In this document: in pieces, positions 11,101 through 21,257 of the stretch
Position numbering within the stretch: the first letter of the stretch is position 1
Layout: the number at the start of each line of letters is the position of its first letter
Assembly (NCBI GenBank): GCA_016719855.1
Contig: JADJYH010000002.1
Location: 1-64,000 of the forward strand
DNA: 64,000 bases
From: Saprospiraceae bacterium
GTDB lineage: Bacteria > Bacteroidota > Bacteroidia > Chitinophagales > Saprospiraceae
Reading direction: 5' to 3'
Position numbers and translations under genes: made by a program
Notes under the pieces: generated by a model
Database searches by the model: none
What the model was told of the DNA's origin: nothing
The model's input: only the letters and a program-made list of their open reading frames with translations

Positions 11101-14100
11101 ACGACATCTTCCAGTGCTCTGGCGAGGCGGTTGTGTTCACCATTGGCGCCACCAATACTTCGACGCAGGACACAACGGTTCTGTACCAGTGGCAGGAAAG
11201 CACGGACGGTGGAATTACCTGGACTGACATTGTAAACGACACGACTTATAACGGTGCCCAAACCTACCAAGTAAGCATCGGCCACACGACCGGATACGAT
11301 GGCAACCAATACCGGGCTATCATTTCGACGGCCACTTGTAGCCAAGACACTTCAGATGCAGCTACACTGAGCATCGAAGGCCCGCTGACGATACTTGACG
11401 AACCGGACAATATCACCGAATGCTCCGGCTCAGGTGTGACGTTCGAGTCCACCATTTCCAATGCTGGCCCTGGCGTGTTGCAGTACCAATGGGAAGTCAG
11501 CGTTGACACCGGTGTTGTCTGGACCAGCCTTTCCAACGATGCCATTCACAGTGGTGTGACCACCACAACGCTTTCGATTACCGACGTGGCTGGTATGGGC
11601 GGTTTTCGTTTCCGCATGCGCTACCGTACTGCAAATTGTAACGCCGAGTGGACAAACTACGCCGTGCTGACGGTGGAAGGCCCGATAGGTTTTGCTGTGC
11701 AACCTGCTTCAGTAACTGAATGTTCGGGCAGCGGCACCAACTTCTCAGTTACAACAACCAATACTGGCTCGGGTGCCATCACCTACCAATGGCAAGTTAG
11801 CCCAACTGGCGGCGGAGGCCCATGGTTCAACCTTTCCAACTCTAGCCTTATCAACGGTGCAGCCACAGCCAACCTGAGCCTAGCCAACGTGTCCGGCTGG
11901 AATGGCTACTGTTATCGGGTGAACATTCAAACATCTACCTGTGCAGCGGTAACCTCAGATGTGGCTTGCTTGACGGTGGAAGGCCCAATCAGCTTTACCG
12001 ACCATCCAGATGATGTGACGGAGTGCTCTGGCAACTCAACATCCTTTACCGGTGCTGCCGCCATTGCGGTAGGAAACGCGGGTACATTGACCTACCAGTG
12101 GCAGTGGTCGAGCGACTGTATCAACTATAGCGATATTGTTGCTGCTGGCGCAAACGGCTTCGCTGACTGGAATACACCGACCCTTACCGTTGGCGATGTT
12201 GTAGGCATCAATGGTCGTTGCTTCCGCCTTGCAGTAGCCACTGGGCACTGGCGAGTGTAACGAAGTTTATTCTTTTACTGCTAAACTGACCGTGGAAGGC
12301 CCGTTGGCGATAACTGTGGAGCCAGTTGACTTCACCAACTGCTCCGACAAGGAGGCCTACTTCTTCTCGGCAGCCACAAATACTGGGCAGGGAGTAGTGC
12401 AAAACCAGTGGCAAATAAGCGATGACAACGGAGTGACTTGGTCTGATATAACCCAGTTGCAGGATAGCATTGGTGGCAACCTAATCAACTTTGGTAACAT
12501 CAACGATGACTCGCTGTTGGTTTCGCCCATCGTTGGCCTCAATGGTTACATGTTCCGCAACATCTTCTTTACCGGTACTTGTGCCACGGATACCACCGAC
12601 GCAGCCGTGCTGAACGTTGAAGGGCCAATCAGCTTCACCGACCAGCCGGACGATGTTACGCTTTGCTCAGCTGAATCTACCTGCTTCACCGTTGCTATTG
12701 CCAACTCTACGGGTGTAGGTGTGATTGAGTACAAGTGGCAGCGCTGGACGGCGGGTGGCGTTTGGGTTGATTTGACAAACACTTCGCCATACTCGGGTGC
12801 GTTCACCAACCAGCTTTGCATCAGCGATGTGAGCGGCTTGTACAACTACAAATACCGATGCGCCATAAGAACCGGCAATTGCGACTGGGGTTTCAGCGAC
12901 CTCGCCAACCTCTTTGTGGAAGGCCCGATCACCGTGGACCTCCAGCCAGTTGACGCAAGTGTCTGTTCGAACAGGCCGCACTCGTTCAACACCACGATTA
13001 CGAACCCTGGCTTCGGCGCTATGACTTACAGGTGGCAGCGCAGTGTGGATGGTGGTGCGACTTGGAACAATTTTGCGACCAGCTTTGGCAGCAATGCTCC
13101 ATACAATACTGGCAATTTCTCCGGCGCATTCGGACAAGACCTAACCTTCACAAATGTAGATGGCATGGACGGCCACATGTTCCGCCTGGTCATCACTACG
13201 GCACACTGTACTTTGAACACGAACGAAGTAACGCTGACCGTGCGTGACAAGTGCCTCGCTGGCGACTGCGACCTTGACGACGACGGCATCAACAATGCTA
13301 CCGACCCTGACGACGACAACGACCAATTGTCTGACTACTGGGAAGCTTGGATGACGGACAACAACCTGATTGTGTCAATTACCGACTTCGCAGGCACTGG
13401 TCCGTGGTTCTACACCGTGAGCGGTGCTACGGGTGTTCTTCCGTACATCACCTACAACCGCTGCTTGGTGCACACGGACGGCGACGGCTTGTACGACAAC
13501 CAGGAAGACCCAGACGGGGACAACATCAACAACGGTGAAGAGACCGACGCCGACCTCGTCTTCGATGGTAACCCGCTCGATCCTTGTAACCCGATTCTCG
13601 GCCCTACTTGTATCGGCATCAACCTGGCAATCAGGGTTGGCTTACAGGGTGCACGGATTGGTGTATCCGCATCCGATACACTGCAGCGTGCTACACTGAG
13701 GAATTACGGGGTTGGTGCAAACGCCGAACGTTTGATACCAACTGAAGAGCCATACACTGGGATAACCAACGGTACATCTAACTATCCATTTGACCACGTT
13801 GGTCCAGATGGTGGTGGTGACGAAGTGATAGTGGACAGCACCACCGTATTTGCAGTTACAGACGAGGATGCCATCGTTGACTGGGTGTTCGTAGAGCTTC
13901 GCAGCTCGACTGCCCTCGACAGCGTGGCTACCACCCGTGCTGGTCTCCTGCAACGTGATGGTGATGTGGTTGATGTGGACGGGGTAACGAACCTTCGTTT
14001 CCCATTGGCTTCTGCCGGCACCTACTACGTGGCGGTACGCCACAGGAACCACCTTGGTGTAATGACGGGAGAGGCACTTGACCTCAGCCCTGCGCTCCAG

Positions 14101-14460
14101 GAAATTGACTTTACCGACCCTGCGTTCATCACGAATGGTACGGAGCCGCAGGTGGAGCTAAATGGCAGGATGTACATGTGGGCTGGCGACCTCAACTCCG
14201 ATGGTCGCACGGTTTACCAAGGCCCAGGCAACGACATCCTCAAGCTGTTCACCACGGTTCTTTACGACCCTTCAAACACTACGCTGATTGCAAACTTCAT
14301 TAGTGAAGGTTATCAGGAATCAGACGTGAACCTTGATGGTCGCTCCATTTACCAGGGTCCGGCAAACGATAGGTCAATGGTGCTGTTGAATTCAATTCTC
14401 AGTCACCCGGCCAACGTGAACTTGATTTCGAACTTCGTGATTTTGGAAATGTTGCCATAA
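8139..14460 (+). CDS. Giant secreted Ig-repeat surface protein with dockerin-like C-terminus (frameshifted)
   Basis: A signal peptide (LLVSFFVLAFNSVFAQQ) starts a protein of about 2,100 aa. After a ~150-aa N-terminal domain comes a TSP3-like calcium-binding stretch (DCDGDGILNAFEDTDGDG). Thirteen Ig-like repeats of ~90-100 aa follow, each opening with GPI/L...QPDD..ECSG and carrying YQWQVS.D.G..W. A second DxDxDG stretch (GDCDLDDDGINNATDPDDD) comes next. The end holds two EF-hand-like copies (GDLNSDGRTVYQGPGND, SDVNLDGRSIYQGPANDR). No type A sorting domain is visible. One-base shifts near 8640, 10290-10420 and 12245-12290 break the frame, yet repeats continue seamlessly across them. A surface adhesin or filament is likely. 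Confidence 0.8.
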
Positions 14461-14556
14461 TGTGGACAATATGTGGGTGCAGTGAATGTGGCGAAAGCCC
14501 TGAAGTTGCACCCACATCAATTTAAAAACCTAACTTTTAGAATCTTTCGAAATGCT

Positions 14557-14592
14557 AAAGGTCGTCCTTGAAAAGGGGCGGCCTTTTTTTTA
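14557..14592 (+). terminator. Rho-independent terminator of the Ig-repeat gene
   Basis: AAAGGTCGTCC pairs (with two G-U pairs) to GGGCGGCCTTT around TTGAAAA and is followed by eight T. It lies about 95 nt after the stop at 14460. Confidence 0.75.
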
Positions 14593-14596
14593 ATGG

Positions 14597-14655
14597 GAAT
14601 GGTGAACTATGAACGGTGAACGATGAACGGGGCACAGTTTCACCGTTCACCATTC
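14597..14655. repeat. Inverted repeat (word GAACGGTGAAC)
   Basis: GAATGGTGAAC (14597-14607) pairs with GTTCACCATTC (14645-14655), and GAACGGTGAA pairs with TTCACCGTTC. The pairs overlap because the arm is itself a repeated word. It lies between two convergent genes and shares its word with 23129-23211. Confidence 0.65.
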
Positions 14656-14663
14656 ATCATTTT

Positions 14664-16760
14664 TCAATACGCCCCAAAATACCGTCGCAAGAACCATTCA
14701 AGCGATAGCATCCCAAGTATCAGAAAGAAAATCCACTTCAAATTGATGACCGAACGGGTGCTGGTGGAGGTAAATATTACGGGCTTGATGTCACGGGCAA
14801 GCAGGGAATCGGTGAGTGCCTCTATTTGGTTTTGGTAAAATACCGAGCCGCCAAATTCTCTGCTCAACCGCCGCAGCATGGCATGGTCGGCGGTGGTCTC
14901 GTAGAGTTCAAGCTGGATGGGCTGCACACTGAACTGCCCATCGAAACTGAGGTTTTGGCCGTTGAAGGTTACATTGCCCCGGAAGCGGTAGTTGCCCACC
15001 GGGAACACGCCAGCGTTCAGGTTGTAACCTTTGGTCGTCTTGTTGAACGTGTAATTGAACTCCTTTCGGTCTGCGTTGGTGATGGTGAGCCGAACATCCG
15101 GTTCGTTTATCAGCTCGAAACTTTCGTTGTAAAGCTCGGCGTCAAAAATGACCGGCTCGTTTTCGTTGAAGATGTTTTTGCTGGTTGAAATGCGGAACCT
15201 GCGCTTGTCCGCCTTCACCGCCACGTACTGGAAGTTTTTGCCAATCAGCTCACTGAAAATATCGTGGTTCTGGTGCTGGAGGTAATCAAACAACCGCCAA
15301 CGCCAGAGGCCCTCGGCAGCCAGCACGGCGATTTTTGTCCCGTTGTCCTCTCCAAAAAGCAGGAGCGGGTACTTGGTATCCACCTTCCCAATCCGTTGAT
15401 AAAGAAGCACTTGCGCATCGCCCCGCACCGAAAAATCGCCGAAAGGCGCAGTTAGCGGATTAAAAGAGGGCAGGTTTCGCCGCAGGTTTTCATCAATCGT
15501 AAACAAGCTGAAGTTCGGGTTGAATACCCCTTGCACAACATTCGAGTTCTGCTGGTCGCCCTGGATGGTGATGAGCGGCTGCACCTGATTGAACCTCGTC
15601 AAATTGGTCTGCGACCCCACGATGAACATTCGTGGCGTCTTTTTTTGGTTCAAAACATTGAGCACAGTGGAGGCGTCGTTGCGGCTGCTCGGCAGGTTGT
15701 GCAGCACCACGAAGTCGAAGTCGGCCACATTCACCTTCAGGTCGCTGATGTAGCCGATGGTGATTTGGTAGTTTTTGTTCACCTCCAGCGTCTGTTTCAG
15801 CGCCGAGATGTCAGGGTGGGGGGCATTGGCCACGATGAGCAACTTCTGTCGGGCGTCCAGCACGTCCACGAAAAACTCCCGGCTGTTGTTGGCCACCGAT
15901 TTTTCGCCGCTGACCTGCGAAAGCGAAATGCGGTACCGCTGAACGCCTGCTTCTTTTGCTTCCAGCACCACCTCACGGGTGGTGAAAAAATCGGCGCTGT
16001 TGATGTTGAGCGGGATGGTTTGGAGGTTGCTCACTTCATTGCCGTTGAGTTTCGAGATGGTGATGTTGGTGTTTGCGCCAGCGCAATTGCGGGCGGCCAC
16101 GTCCATCTGCACGCTGAACTTGTCGCCGAGGTAGGCGATTTTGTTGTGAAAAACCCGCTTCAAGACAAGGTCTTTTTTCGCCGTGGTATCGCCGAGCGCC
16201 ACCGAGAAGACCGGCGCATTGAGTTTTGCGCCAGCGTAAAGCGGGTTACTGCCTTCGTTGTAAATGCCATCGGTGGCCAGCACCACGGCGCCCAGGTTTT
16301 GGTTGCCGTAGAGGTCGGACACTTCTTTCATCACGTTGGAGATGTTGGAGATTTTATCCTTCATTTCAAACGTCACGCCCTCCCGCACCTCGCTTCCGAA
16401 GCCGTATTCCTTCACCTCGTACTTGGCACTGAGGCTGTTTTTTAGCTTGTCCCAACTGGTTTTGTATTGTTCCAGCGCCTCGCCCGTCAGTACTGAACCT
16501 ACCGATTCTGATTCGTCTTGCGCCAGCACTATTACTGGTTTTTTGGTTTCGGTGAGCAGCGATTTTATTAGCGGTTGAAGCAGCAGGATGGCCAGCAGCG
16601 TGGCCGCCAGAAATCGAAGAACACCCAGTATTTTATGGAGATTTGGGTGCTGTTCCGCAAAAGTTTTGTCCCGAAAATAAAGCGTAAACGCATAGCCTAG
16701 GCCGAGCGCAACGCAGAGCAGCAGGTACCAAGTGGGATATTGAAAGCTTAAATTTTGCAT
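14664..16760 (-). CDS. vWA/BatA-like membrane protein
   Basis: The protein is 698 aa from MQNLSFQYPTWYLLLCVALG. The frame is open further upstream, but that part crosses an inverted repeat, so 16760 is preferred. Two N-terminal membrane helices (LLLCVALGLGYAFTLYF, FLAATLLAILLLQPLI) precede a vWA-like domain (VIVLAQDESESVG, LGAVVLATDGIYNEGSNPL). A central region resembles the glutamine-amidotransferase-like domain found in this family. A final helix (WIFFLILGMLSLEWFLRR) lies at the C-terminus. Such proteins occur in many Bacteroidota with no proven function. The gene is intact. Confidence 0.75.
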   Translation of the reverse strand: MQNLSFQYPTWYLLLCVALGLGYAFTLYFRDKTFAEQHPNLHKILGVLRFLAATLLAILLLQPLIKSLLTETKKPVIVLAQDESESVGSVLTGEALEQYKTSWDKLKNSLSAKYEVKEYGFGSEVREGVTFEMKDKISNISNVMKEVSDLYGNQNLGAVVLATDGIYNEGSNPLYAGAKLNAPVFSVALGDTTAKKDLVLKRVFHNKIAYLGDKFSVQMDVAARNCAGANTNITISKLNGNEVSNLQTIPLNINSADFFTTREVVLEAKEAGVQRYRISLSQVSGEKSVANNSREFFVDVLDARQKLLIVANAPHPDISALKQTLEVNKNYQITIGYISDLKVNVADFDFVVLHNLPSSRNDASTVLNVLNQKKTPRMFIVGSQTNLTRFNQVQPLITIQGDQQNSNVVQGVFNPNFSLFTIDENLRRNLPSFNPLTAPFGDFSVRGDAQVLLYQRIGKVDTKYPLLLFGEDNGTKIAVLAAEGLWRWRLFDYLQHQNHDIFSELIGKNFQYVAVKADKRRFRISTSKNIFNENEPVIFDAELYNESFELINEPDVRLTITNADRKEFNYTFNKTTKGYNLNAGVFPVGNYRFRGNVTFNGQNLSFDGQFSVQPIQLELYETTADHAMLRRLSREFGGSVFYQNQIEALTDSLLARDIKPVIFTSTSTRSVINLKWIFFLILGMLSLEWFLRRYFGAY

Positions 16761-16827
16761 GTTGAAACGTGATGGGTGGCATTTTGGGCCGTGAAACGGA
16801 TGGCAAATTTCACAAAACTGACGAATA

Positions 16828-16886
16828 TGTACCCAGGAAATCCTTTCTGGGGGCGGTGCCGTCCCAGAAAGGATTTCTGGGATACA
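16828..16886. repeat. Inverted repeat in divergent intergenic region
   Basis: The 24-nt arms 16828-16851 and 16863-16886 (core AAATCCTTTCTGGG and complement) have two mismatches and an 11-nt loop. The repeat lies upstream of the vWA gene start at 16760, in the region shared with the divergent gene at 17087. Confidence 0.75.
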
Positions 16887-17009
16887 TGCACCAAACAGAA
16901 AAGAACGGCAGAAGGTTAACGGCGTTGCATTTTTGCAAAGTTTTGATTGTAATATTTCTGCAAGCGCAACCTTCGGCCTACAATTCGCATTTAACTGTTT
17001 TCGTTTTGA

Positions 17010-17075
17010 AGCCGCCAAACTTGTTTGGCAGGCTTATTTAGAAACTAACCAGCCTGCCAAACTAGTATGGCGGCT
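17010..17075. repeat. 5'-leader hairpin repeat, copy 1 (GCCGCCAAACTTGTTTGGC family)
   Basis: The 25-nt arms 17010-17034 and 17051-17075 contain GCCGCCAAACTTGTTTGGC and a near-complement with three mismatches. The right arm is followed by TACAATTCAGAC and then the ATG at 17087. A second copy with the same arm and a similar tail lies at 22257-22341, also just before a start codon. Confidence 0.8.
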
Positions 17076-17086
17076 ACAATTCAGAC

Positions 17087-18373
17087 ATGAAAAAAATCTT
17101 AGTTTCCCTTGCTTTTTCGCTGCTGTTTGCTTCGCAAATGAGCGCATCCTTCATGCTCCTGCCCATGGACGTGGAGCAACAAAACCACCTCAAAGCATAC
17201 GGTATCACCTACTGGGTCATCAGCAACAACGTGGAAGCCTGGTGGCTGCTCAACTACCGGGGCGGCAGTTTTGCTTTTCCCCACACCCTGGTTTTTGAGA
17301 AGGAATGCAAGACCCGGGGCGTCAGCTACGAGGTGATTCCCGACGGTGCTTTCAATCATATTTTGAGTGAAATAGCGCAGCCAGAGGTCAACATGGACGC
17401 CGTCAAGCTCGAAAAAGCGCCCAAGATTGCCGTGTATACCCCCACCGATGCCTTCAAAAGCCAGCGTGGCGACGACATCCAGCCGTGGGACGACGCCGTG
17501 ACGCTCGTATTGACCTACGCCGAAATCCCCTTCGACAAGGTGTATGATGACGAGGTATTGGCCGACAAATTGACCGAATATGATTGGCTCCACTTGCACC
17601 ATGAAGACTTCACGGGCCAGTATGGAAAATTTTACGCAGGCTACCACACCCACGAATGGTATCGGGAAAACCAGCGACTTTCGGAAGAAATTGCAGCAAG
17701 GCATGGATTCCAGAAGGTGTCGCAGTTGAAGTTGGCCGTTGCGAAGCGGATAAAAGAATACGTGGCGGGCGGCGGCTTCATGTTCGCAATGTGCTCTGCC
17801 ACTGATACTTACGACATCGCCCTCGCCGCAGAGGGTTCCGACATCTGCGACAAATACTACGATGGCGACGGCCCCGATCCGAACGCCAATTCCAAGCTGG
17901 ATTTCAGTAAAACCTTCGCTTTCAAGGACTTCGAGCTGGTGATGAACCCGATGGAATACGAGCACTCGAACATTGACAGCCACTACGGCCGCACCATTGA
18001 CCCGGAGCAGGATTACTTCACGCTGTTCGATTTTTCGGCAAAATGGGATCCCGTGCCTACCATGCTCACGCAGTGCCAAACTCGCACGGTCAAGGGCTTC
18101 ATGGGACAGTCCACTGCTTTTCAAAAGCAGTACCTCAAGTCAAACGTCCTCGTCTTGGGTGAAACTAAACCGATGAAGGAGGCTCGTTACATCCACAGCC
18201 CCTACGGTCAGGGCTTTTTTACCTTTTACGGCGGCCACGACCCTGAAGATTATCGCCACTATGTACAAGACCCCGACACTGACCTGAACCTGCACCCGAA
18301 CTCGCCGGGCTATCGGCTGATTTTGAACAATGTGCTGTTCCCGGCGGCGAGGAAAAAGGAGCGGAAGACGTAG
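17087..18373 (+). CDS. Secreted protein of the so-called asparagine synthetase B family
   Basis: This 428-aa protein has a signal peptide (KKILVSLAFSLLFASQMSA), so it is exported. It matches the widespread Bacteroidota family that databases often name asparagine synthetase B. However, I see no class-II glutaminase Cys-2 or PP-loop signature, so that name is probably misleading. A segment AGGGFMFAMCSATDTYDIAL near residue 230 resembles the nucleophile elbow of class-I glutamine-amidotransferase folds. HSPYGQGFFTFYGGHDPEDY near the end is strongly family-like. The function is unknown. The start lies 11 nt after a leader hairpin, and the stop overlaps the left arm of another inverted repeat. Confidence 0.7.
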   Translation: MKKILVSLAFSLLFASQMSASFMLLPMDVEQQNHLKAYGITYWVISNNVEAWWLLNYRGGSFAFPHTLVFEKECKTRGVSYEVIPDGAFNHILSEIAQPEVNMDAVKLEKAPKIAVYTPTDAFKSQRGDDIQPWDDAVTLVLTYAEIPFDKVYDDEVLADKLTEYDWLHLHHEDFTGQYGKFYAGYHTHEWYRENQRLSEEIAARHGFQKVSQLKLAVAKRIKEYVAGGGFMFAMCSATDTYDIALAAEGSDICDKYYDGDGPDPNANSKLDFSKTFAFKDFELVMNPMEYEHSNIDSHYGRTIDPEQDYFTLFDFSAKWDPVPTMLTQCQTRTVKGFMGQSTAFQKQYLKSNVLVLGETKPMKEARYIHSPYGQGFFTFYGGHDPEDYRHYVQDPDTDLNLHPNSPGYRLILNNVLFPAARKKERKT

Positions 18374-18536
18374 TTGGCAGTTCGACAGTTGGCAGTGGGC
18401 AGTCAGTGTGTGCTAACTGTTTGATTATCAGCTACAAATGAAAAAAGCCTCGGAGTAGCTCCGGGGCTTTTTTGTGAAAACAAATCAGGAATTCCAATCT
18501 CAGCAGGTGCACACTGCCAAATGTCGAACTGCCAAC
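18373..18536. repeat. Nested inverted repeat enclosing a terminator (word GTTGGCAGT)
   Basis: The outer arms are 18373-18399 and 18510-18536 (GTTGGCAGTTCGACA and its complement, few mismatches). The left arm overlaps the stop codon of the preceding gene, and the right arm ends at the stop codon of the convergent Uma2 gene. A complete terminator hairpin sits inside the loop. Confidence 0.7.
18441..18473 (+). terminator. Rho-independent terminator (works in both directions)
   Basis: AAAAAAGCCTCGGAG pairs with CTCCGGGGCTTTTTT around a 3-nt loop. The A-run and T-run on both sides suit termination of both convergent genes. Confidence 0.85.
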
Positions 18537-19175
18537 TCAAACATCTGGGTTTACACCCTCTTGCTCTAAGTATTTTGCAATGTTGAAAGTCACCCCGTCC
18601 AGTGCCTCAATGTCTTTGTCCCAATCTTCGAACAGCCAAGTTTCGCCTTCGACAATCAACACTTTTTTCGGTTTGGTCAAAATCCAGAGGACACGCTGAA
18701 CGCCGTATTTGAGCAGGTTTTTGTCCTGAATTTTAGGAAATCCTCTGATGTTTTCAGCCCGGTGCCTTCCAGTTCCACATCGAGGTCAATTTCAATGACG
18801 AGGGTTGGAGGGAAACCCTGCACATACTTCCGGGTGATTTTGTCCCCGGTCAAAATGGTTTTATCGTACAAGGGCAATATCGAACTGCATATTGCTTCGG
18901 TGGGCGAAGTGGTTGCCGGATTCGTTAGTGAAAATCCGGTACCGCTTATGGACATTGGCAAGAATCAGAATAGTATGCAAATACTCAATGATAAACGATT
19001 GAAGTGAACTGCATCCCATGATGTCTTCTGGTTTTTTTGTTTTGTTCAACACTTGCTTGTAGCCTTTGTAGTAAAACTTGATTCCTTCGATTTCCTCCTT
19101 CAATAGGTAATCGGGCACGGCTTCTGTCTGAACGGGGTAGCCAACTGGTTCAACGATTGGATTGACTAGGCTCAT
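18537..19175 (-). CDS. Uma2-family (PD-(D/E)XK nuclease-fold) protein, frameshifted
   Basis: Pieces in three frames join into a ~212-aa Uma2-like protein starting at MSLVNPIVEPVGYP. The N-terminal part contains IMGCSSLQSFIIEYLHTILI. The middle has FDIALYDKT and PTLVIEIDLDVELEG, the usual acidic core of this nuclease fold. The C-terminal part, read in a third frame, is LLKYGVQRVLWILTKPKKVL ... LDGVTFNIAKYLEQEG. Uma2 proteins are widespread and poorly characterised, and nuclease activity is assumed from the fold. Shifts lie near 18865 and 18725. Because neighbouring genes also carry such shifts, sequencing error is as likely as decay. Confidence 0.65.
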
Positions 19176-19302
19176 AATACTTTGATTTTCAACAAAGATA
19201 GCGACTTTCATATTGTGACTTAGCATTCGCACCAACAATTTTTCCATACCTTCCCGGCCTGTTTTAGTGGCATTTTTTTCAAAACAAAACAAGTCAAAAG
19301 CA

Positions 19303-20968
19303 ATGCACCTCGACCTCCACTGGCCCGATTACGCCATCATTTTTCTTTACTTCGGCTTCGTCATCGGCGTAGGCTGGCTGGTGAAAAAAAAGGTCAAATC
19401 CTCCAACGACTTCCTGATGAGCGGGCGCTCCATCCCGCTTTGGATTACGAGCTTGGCATTCATTTCCGCAAATTTGGGAGCGCAGGAAGTCATCGGGATG
19501 TCCGCCTCTGGTGCCAAGTACGGCATGATGACCAGCCATTTCTACTGGATTGGCGCTATTCCGGCGATGGTGTTTCTGGGGCTGATGATGATGCCGTTCT
19601 ACTACGGCTCCCGTGCGAGGTCGGTGCCGGAGTACCTCAAGCTGCGGTTTGACGAAAAAACCCGGAGCCTGAACGCCATGACCTTTGCCGCCATGACCGT
19701 TTTTTCGTCCGGCATTTCCCTGTTCGTGCTGGCCCGGCTGCTCGAACTCATCCTCGGCTGGGACTTCGACCTGTCGGTGCTATTGGCGGCGGGAATCGTA
19801 ATGGGATACATCCTCACGGGCGGTCTCACCAGCGCCGTTTACAATGAAGTCCTTCAGTTTTTCCTCATCGTGTTGGGCATTGCGCCAGTGGTGGCCATCG
19901 GGCTGTACGAGGTGGGGGGATGGGAAGGCATCACTTCGAAGTTGGCTCCCGGGATGACCTCCACTTGGGCGCACACGGGCGAGGCAACCGCCAATCCGAT
20001 GGGCATCACCACTTTCGGACTCGTGGCGGGTAGCTTGTGCAGCAGTTTCGGCTACTGGTGTACCGATTTTTTGGTGGTGCAACGGGCCATGATTGCCCGA
20101 AACCTGAACGACTCGCAGCGGACGCCCATCATCGCCGCCATCCCGAAAATGCTCATGCCCATCATCGTCATTGTACCTGGTCTGATAGCCATCTCACTGC
20201 CGCAATTTATGGATAGTTTTGCCTTGCCGGTGGCAAAGGATGGCACCACCGACTACAACATGGCGCTGCCATCACTCATCGCACACTACTACCCAACGGG
20301 GCTGCTTGGCGTGGGCTTGACTGCACTGCTGGCCTCGTTCATGTCGGGCATGGCTGGCAACGTGACGGCCTTCAACTCGGTGTGGACCTACGATATTTAC
20401 CAGCCATTTTTCAAGAAAAACGCACCGGACAGCCACTACTTGCTGGTGGGGAAATTGACGACCGTGGTGGGCATCGCCTTGTCGGTCGGGGTGGCTTATT
20501 TGGCGGTTAGCTTCAACAATATCAACGACTTCCTGCAAGTGGTGTTCAGCTTCGTGAATGCGCCGCTGTTCGCCACGTTTCTGCTCGGCATGTTCTGGAA
20601 GCGGACGACCGGGCATGGCGCTTTTGCTGGATTGCTGGCTGGGACATTGGCGGCCGCTGCTCGTTCACGGCTTCACGGTTGCCGAAGGCAAGGGCGGCTG
20701 GATTGACGAAATGTTCCCTTTAGAATCGGGCATTGCGCAAGCGTACCATATTGCATGGGTGGCTTTTTCGGCCAATTTGATAGTTACTGCGCTGGTCAGT
20801 TTGGCCACCAAGCCGATGCCAGCGGAAAGCCTTCGGGGTTTGGTGCATGGCCTTTGGAAAGATGGCGAGCCACCAAAGAAACAAGTCGAATCGTGGTGGA
20901 AACGCCCAGCGGTGCTGGCTGTTGTGGTTATAGTTGTCTGCGTTATTTTGAACCTGGTTTTTGCTTGA
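19303..20968 (+). CDS. Sodium/solute symporter, SSS family (frameshifted near the end)
   Basis: This is a ~555-aa multi-spanning inner-membrane carrier. The start MHLDLHWPDYAIIFLYFGFV is at 19303. Typical SSS segments are present: SSNDFLMSGRSIPLWITSLA, ANLGAQEVIGMSASGAKYG, AGIVMGYILTGGLTSAVYNE and LLASFMSGMAGNVTAFNSVW. The last ~100 residues (VHGFTVAEGKGGWIDEMFPL ... VVVIVVCVILNLVFA) are in another frame. Deleting one C near 20652 joins them. The substrate is unknown, though the family includes sugar, sialic acid and inositol carriers. The next gene, a 62-aa membrane protein 41 nt downstream, is probably co-transcribed. Confidence 0.85.
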
Positions 20969-21009
20969 TATTCACTCATTTTATCATTCCTTAATTCACT
21001 CATTGTCTC

Positions 21010-21198
21010 ATGGAAAAACTCAACGACCTCCGTTTTATCATCGGCCTCTTTTTCGCTTTGGTGGGCGCTTTGCTCGTCGTGCTTGCGTTCGCACTCAACT
21101 ACGACAAGGGTTTTGGTAAAAACTTGAACCTGTACGCTGGACTGGCGATGCTGGTTTTTGGTGGGTTAATGTTGTGGGCGAAAAGGAAAGACCGATAA
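21010..21198 (+). CDS. Small two-helix membrane protein
   Basis: The 62-aa product has two hydrophobic helices (FIIGLFFALVGALLVVLAFA and LYAGLAMLVFGGLMLWA) separated by a short charged loop, with a basic C-terminus (KRKDR). I do not recognise a named family. It lies 41 nt after the SSS symporter on the same strand, and small membrane proteins of this type often accompany such symporters in Bacteroidota, so a partner role is possible but unproven. Confidence 0.65.
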   Translation: MEKLNDLRFIIGLFFALVGALLVVLAFALNYDKGFGKNLNLYAGLAMLVFGGLMLWAKRKDR

Positions 21199-21257
21199 TT
21201 GCGCAAGCAATAATTTAAGCGTAGATTGAAGCATTTTTTACTTAAAAAATTGGAATT

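Noticed and set aside
10440..12300. CRISPR-like or tandem DNA repeats in the Ig-repeat gene
   Set aside because: The periodicity is at the protein level (about 100 residues), with divergent DNA and no spacer pattern. No CRISPR array or cas gene occurs in the window.
15531..16445. 304-aa open frame antisense to the vWA-like gene
   Set aside because: His/Val-rich shadow translation with no recognisable domain. The minus-strand gene has membrane helices and vWA-like segments.
17099..18124. 341-aa open frame antisense to the secreted AsnB-like gene
   Set aside because: The plus-strand gene has a signal peptide and family motifs. The antisense frame has neither.
20640..20660. Programmed frameshift in the SSS symporter
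   Set aside because: No slippery heptamer with a downstream structure was seen. Similar one-base breaks occur in about twenty genes, so sequence error is the simpler explanation.
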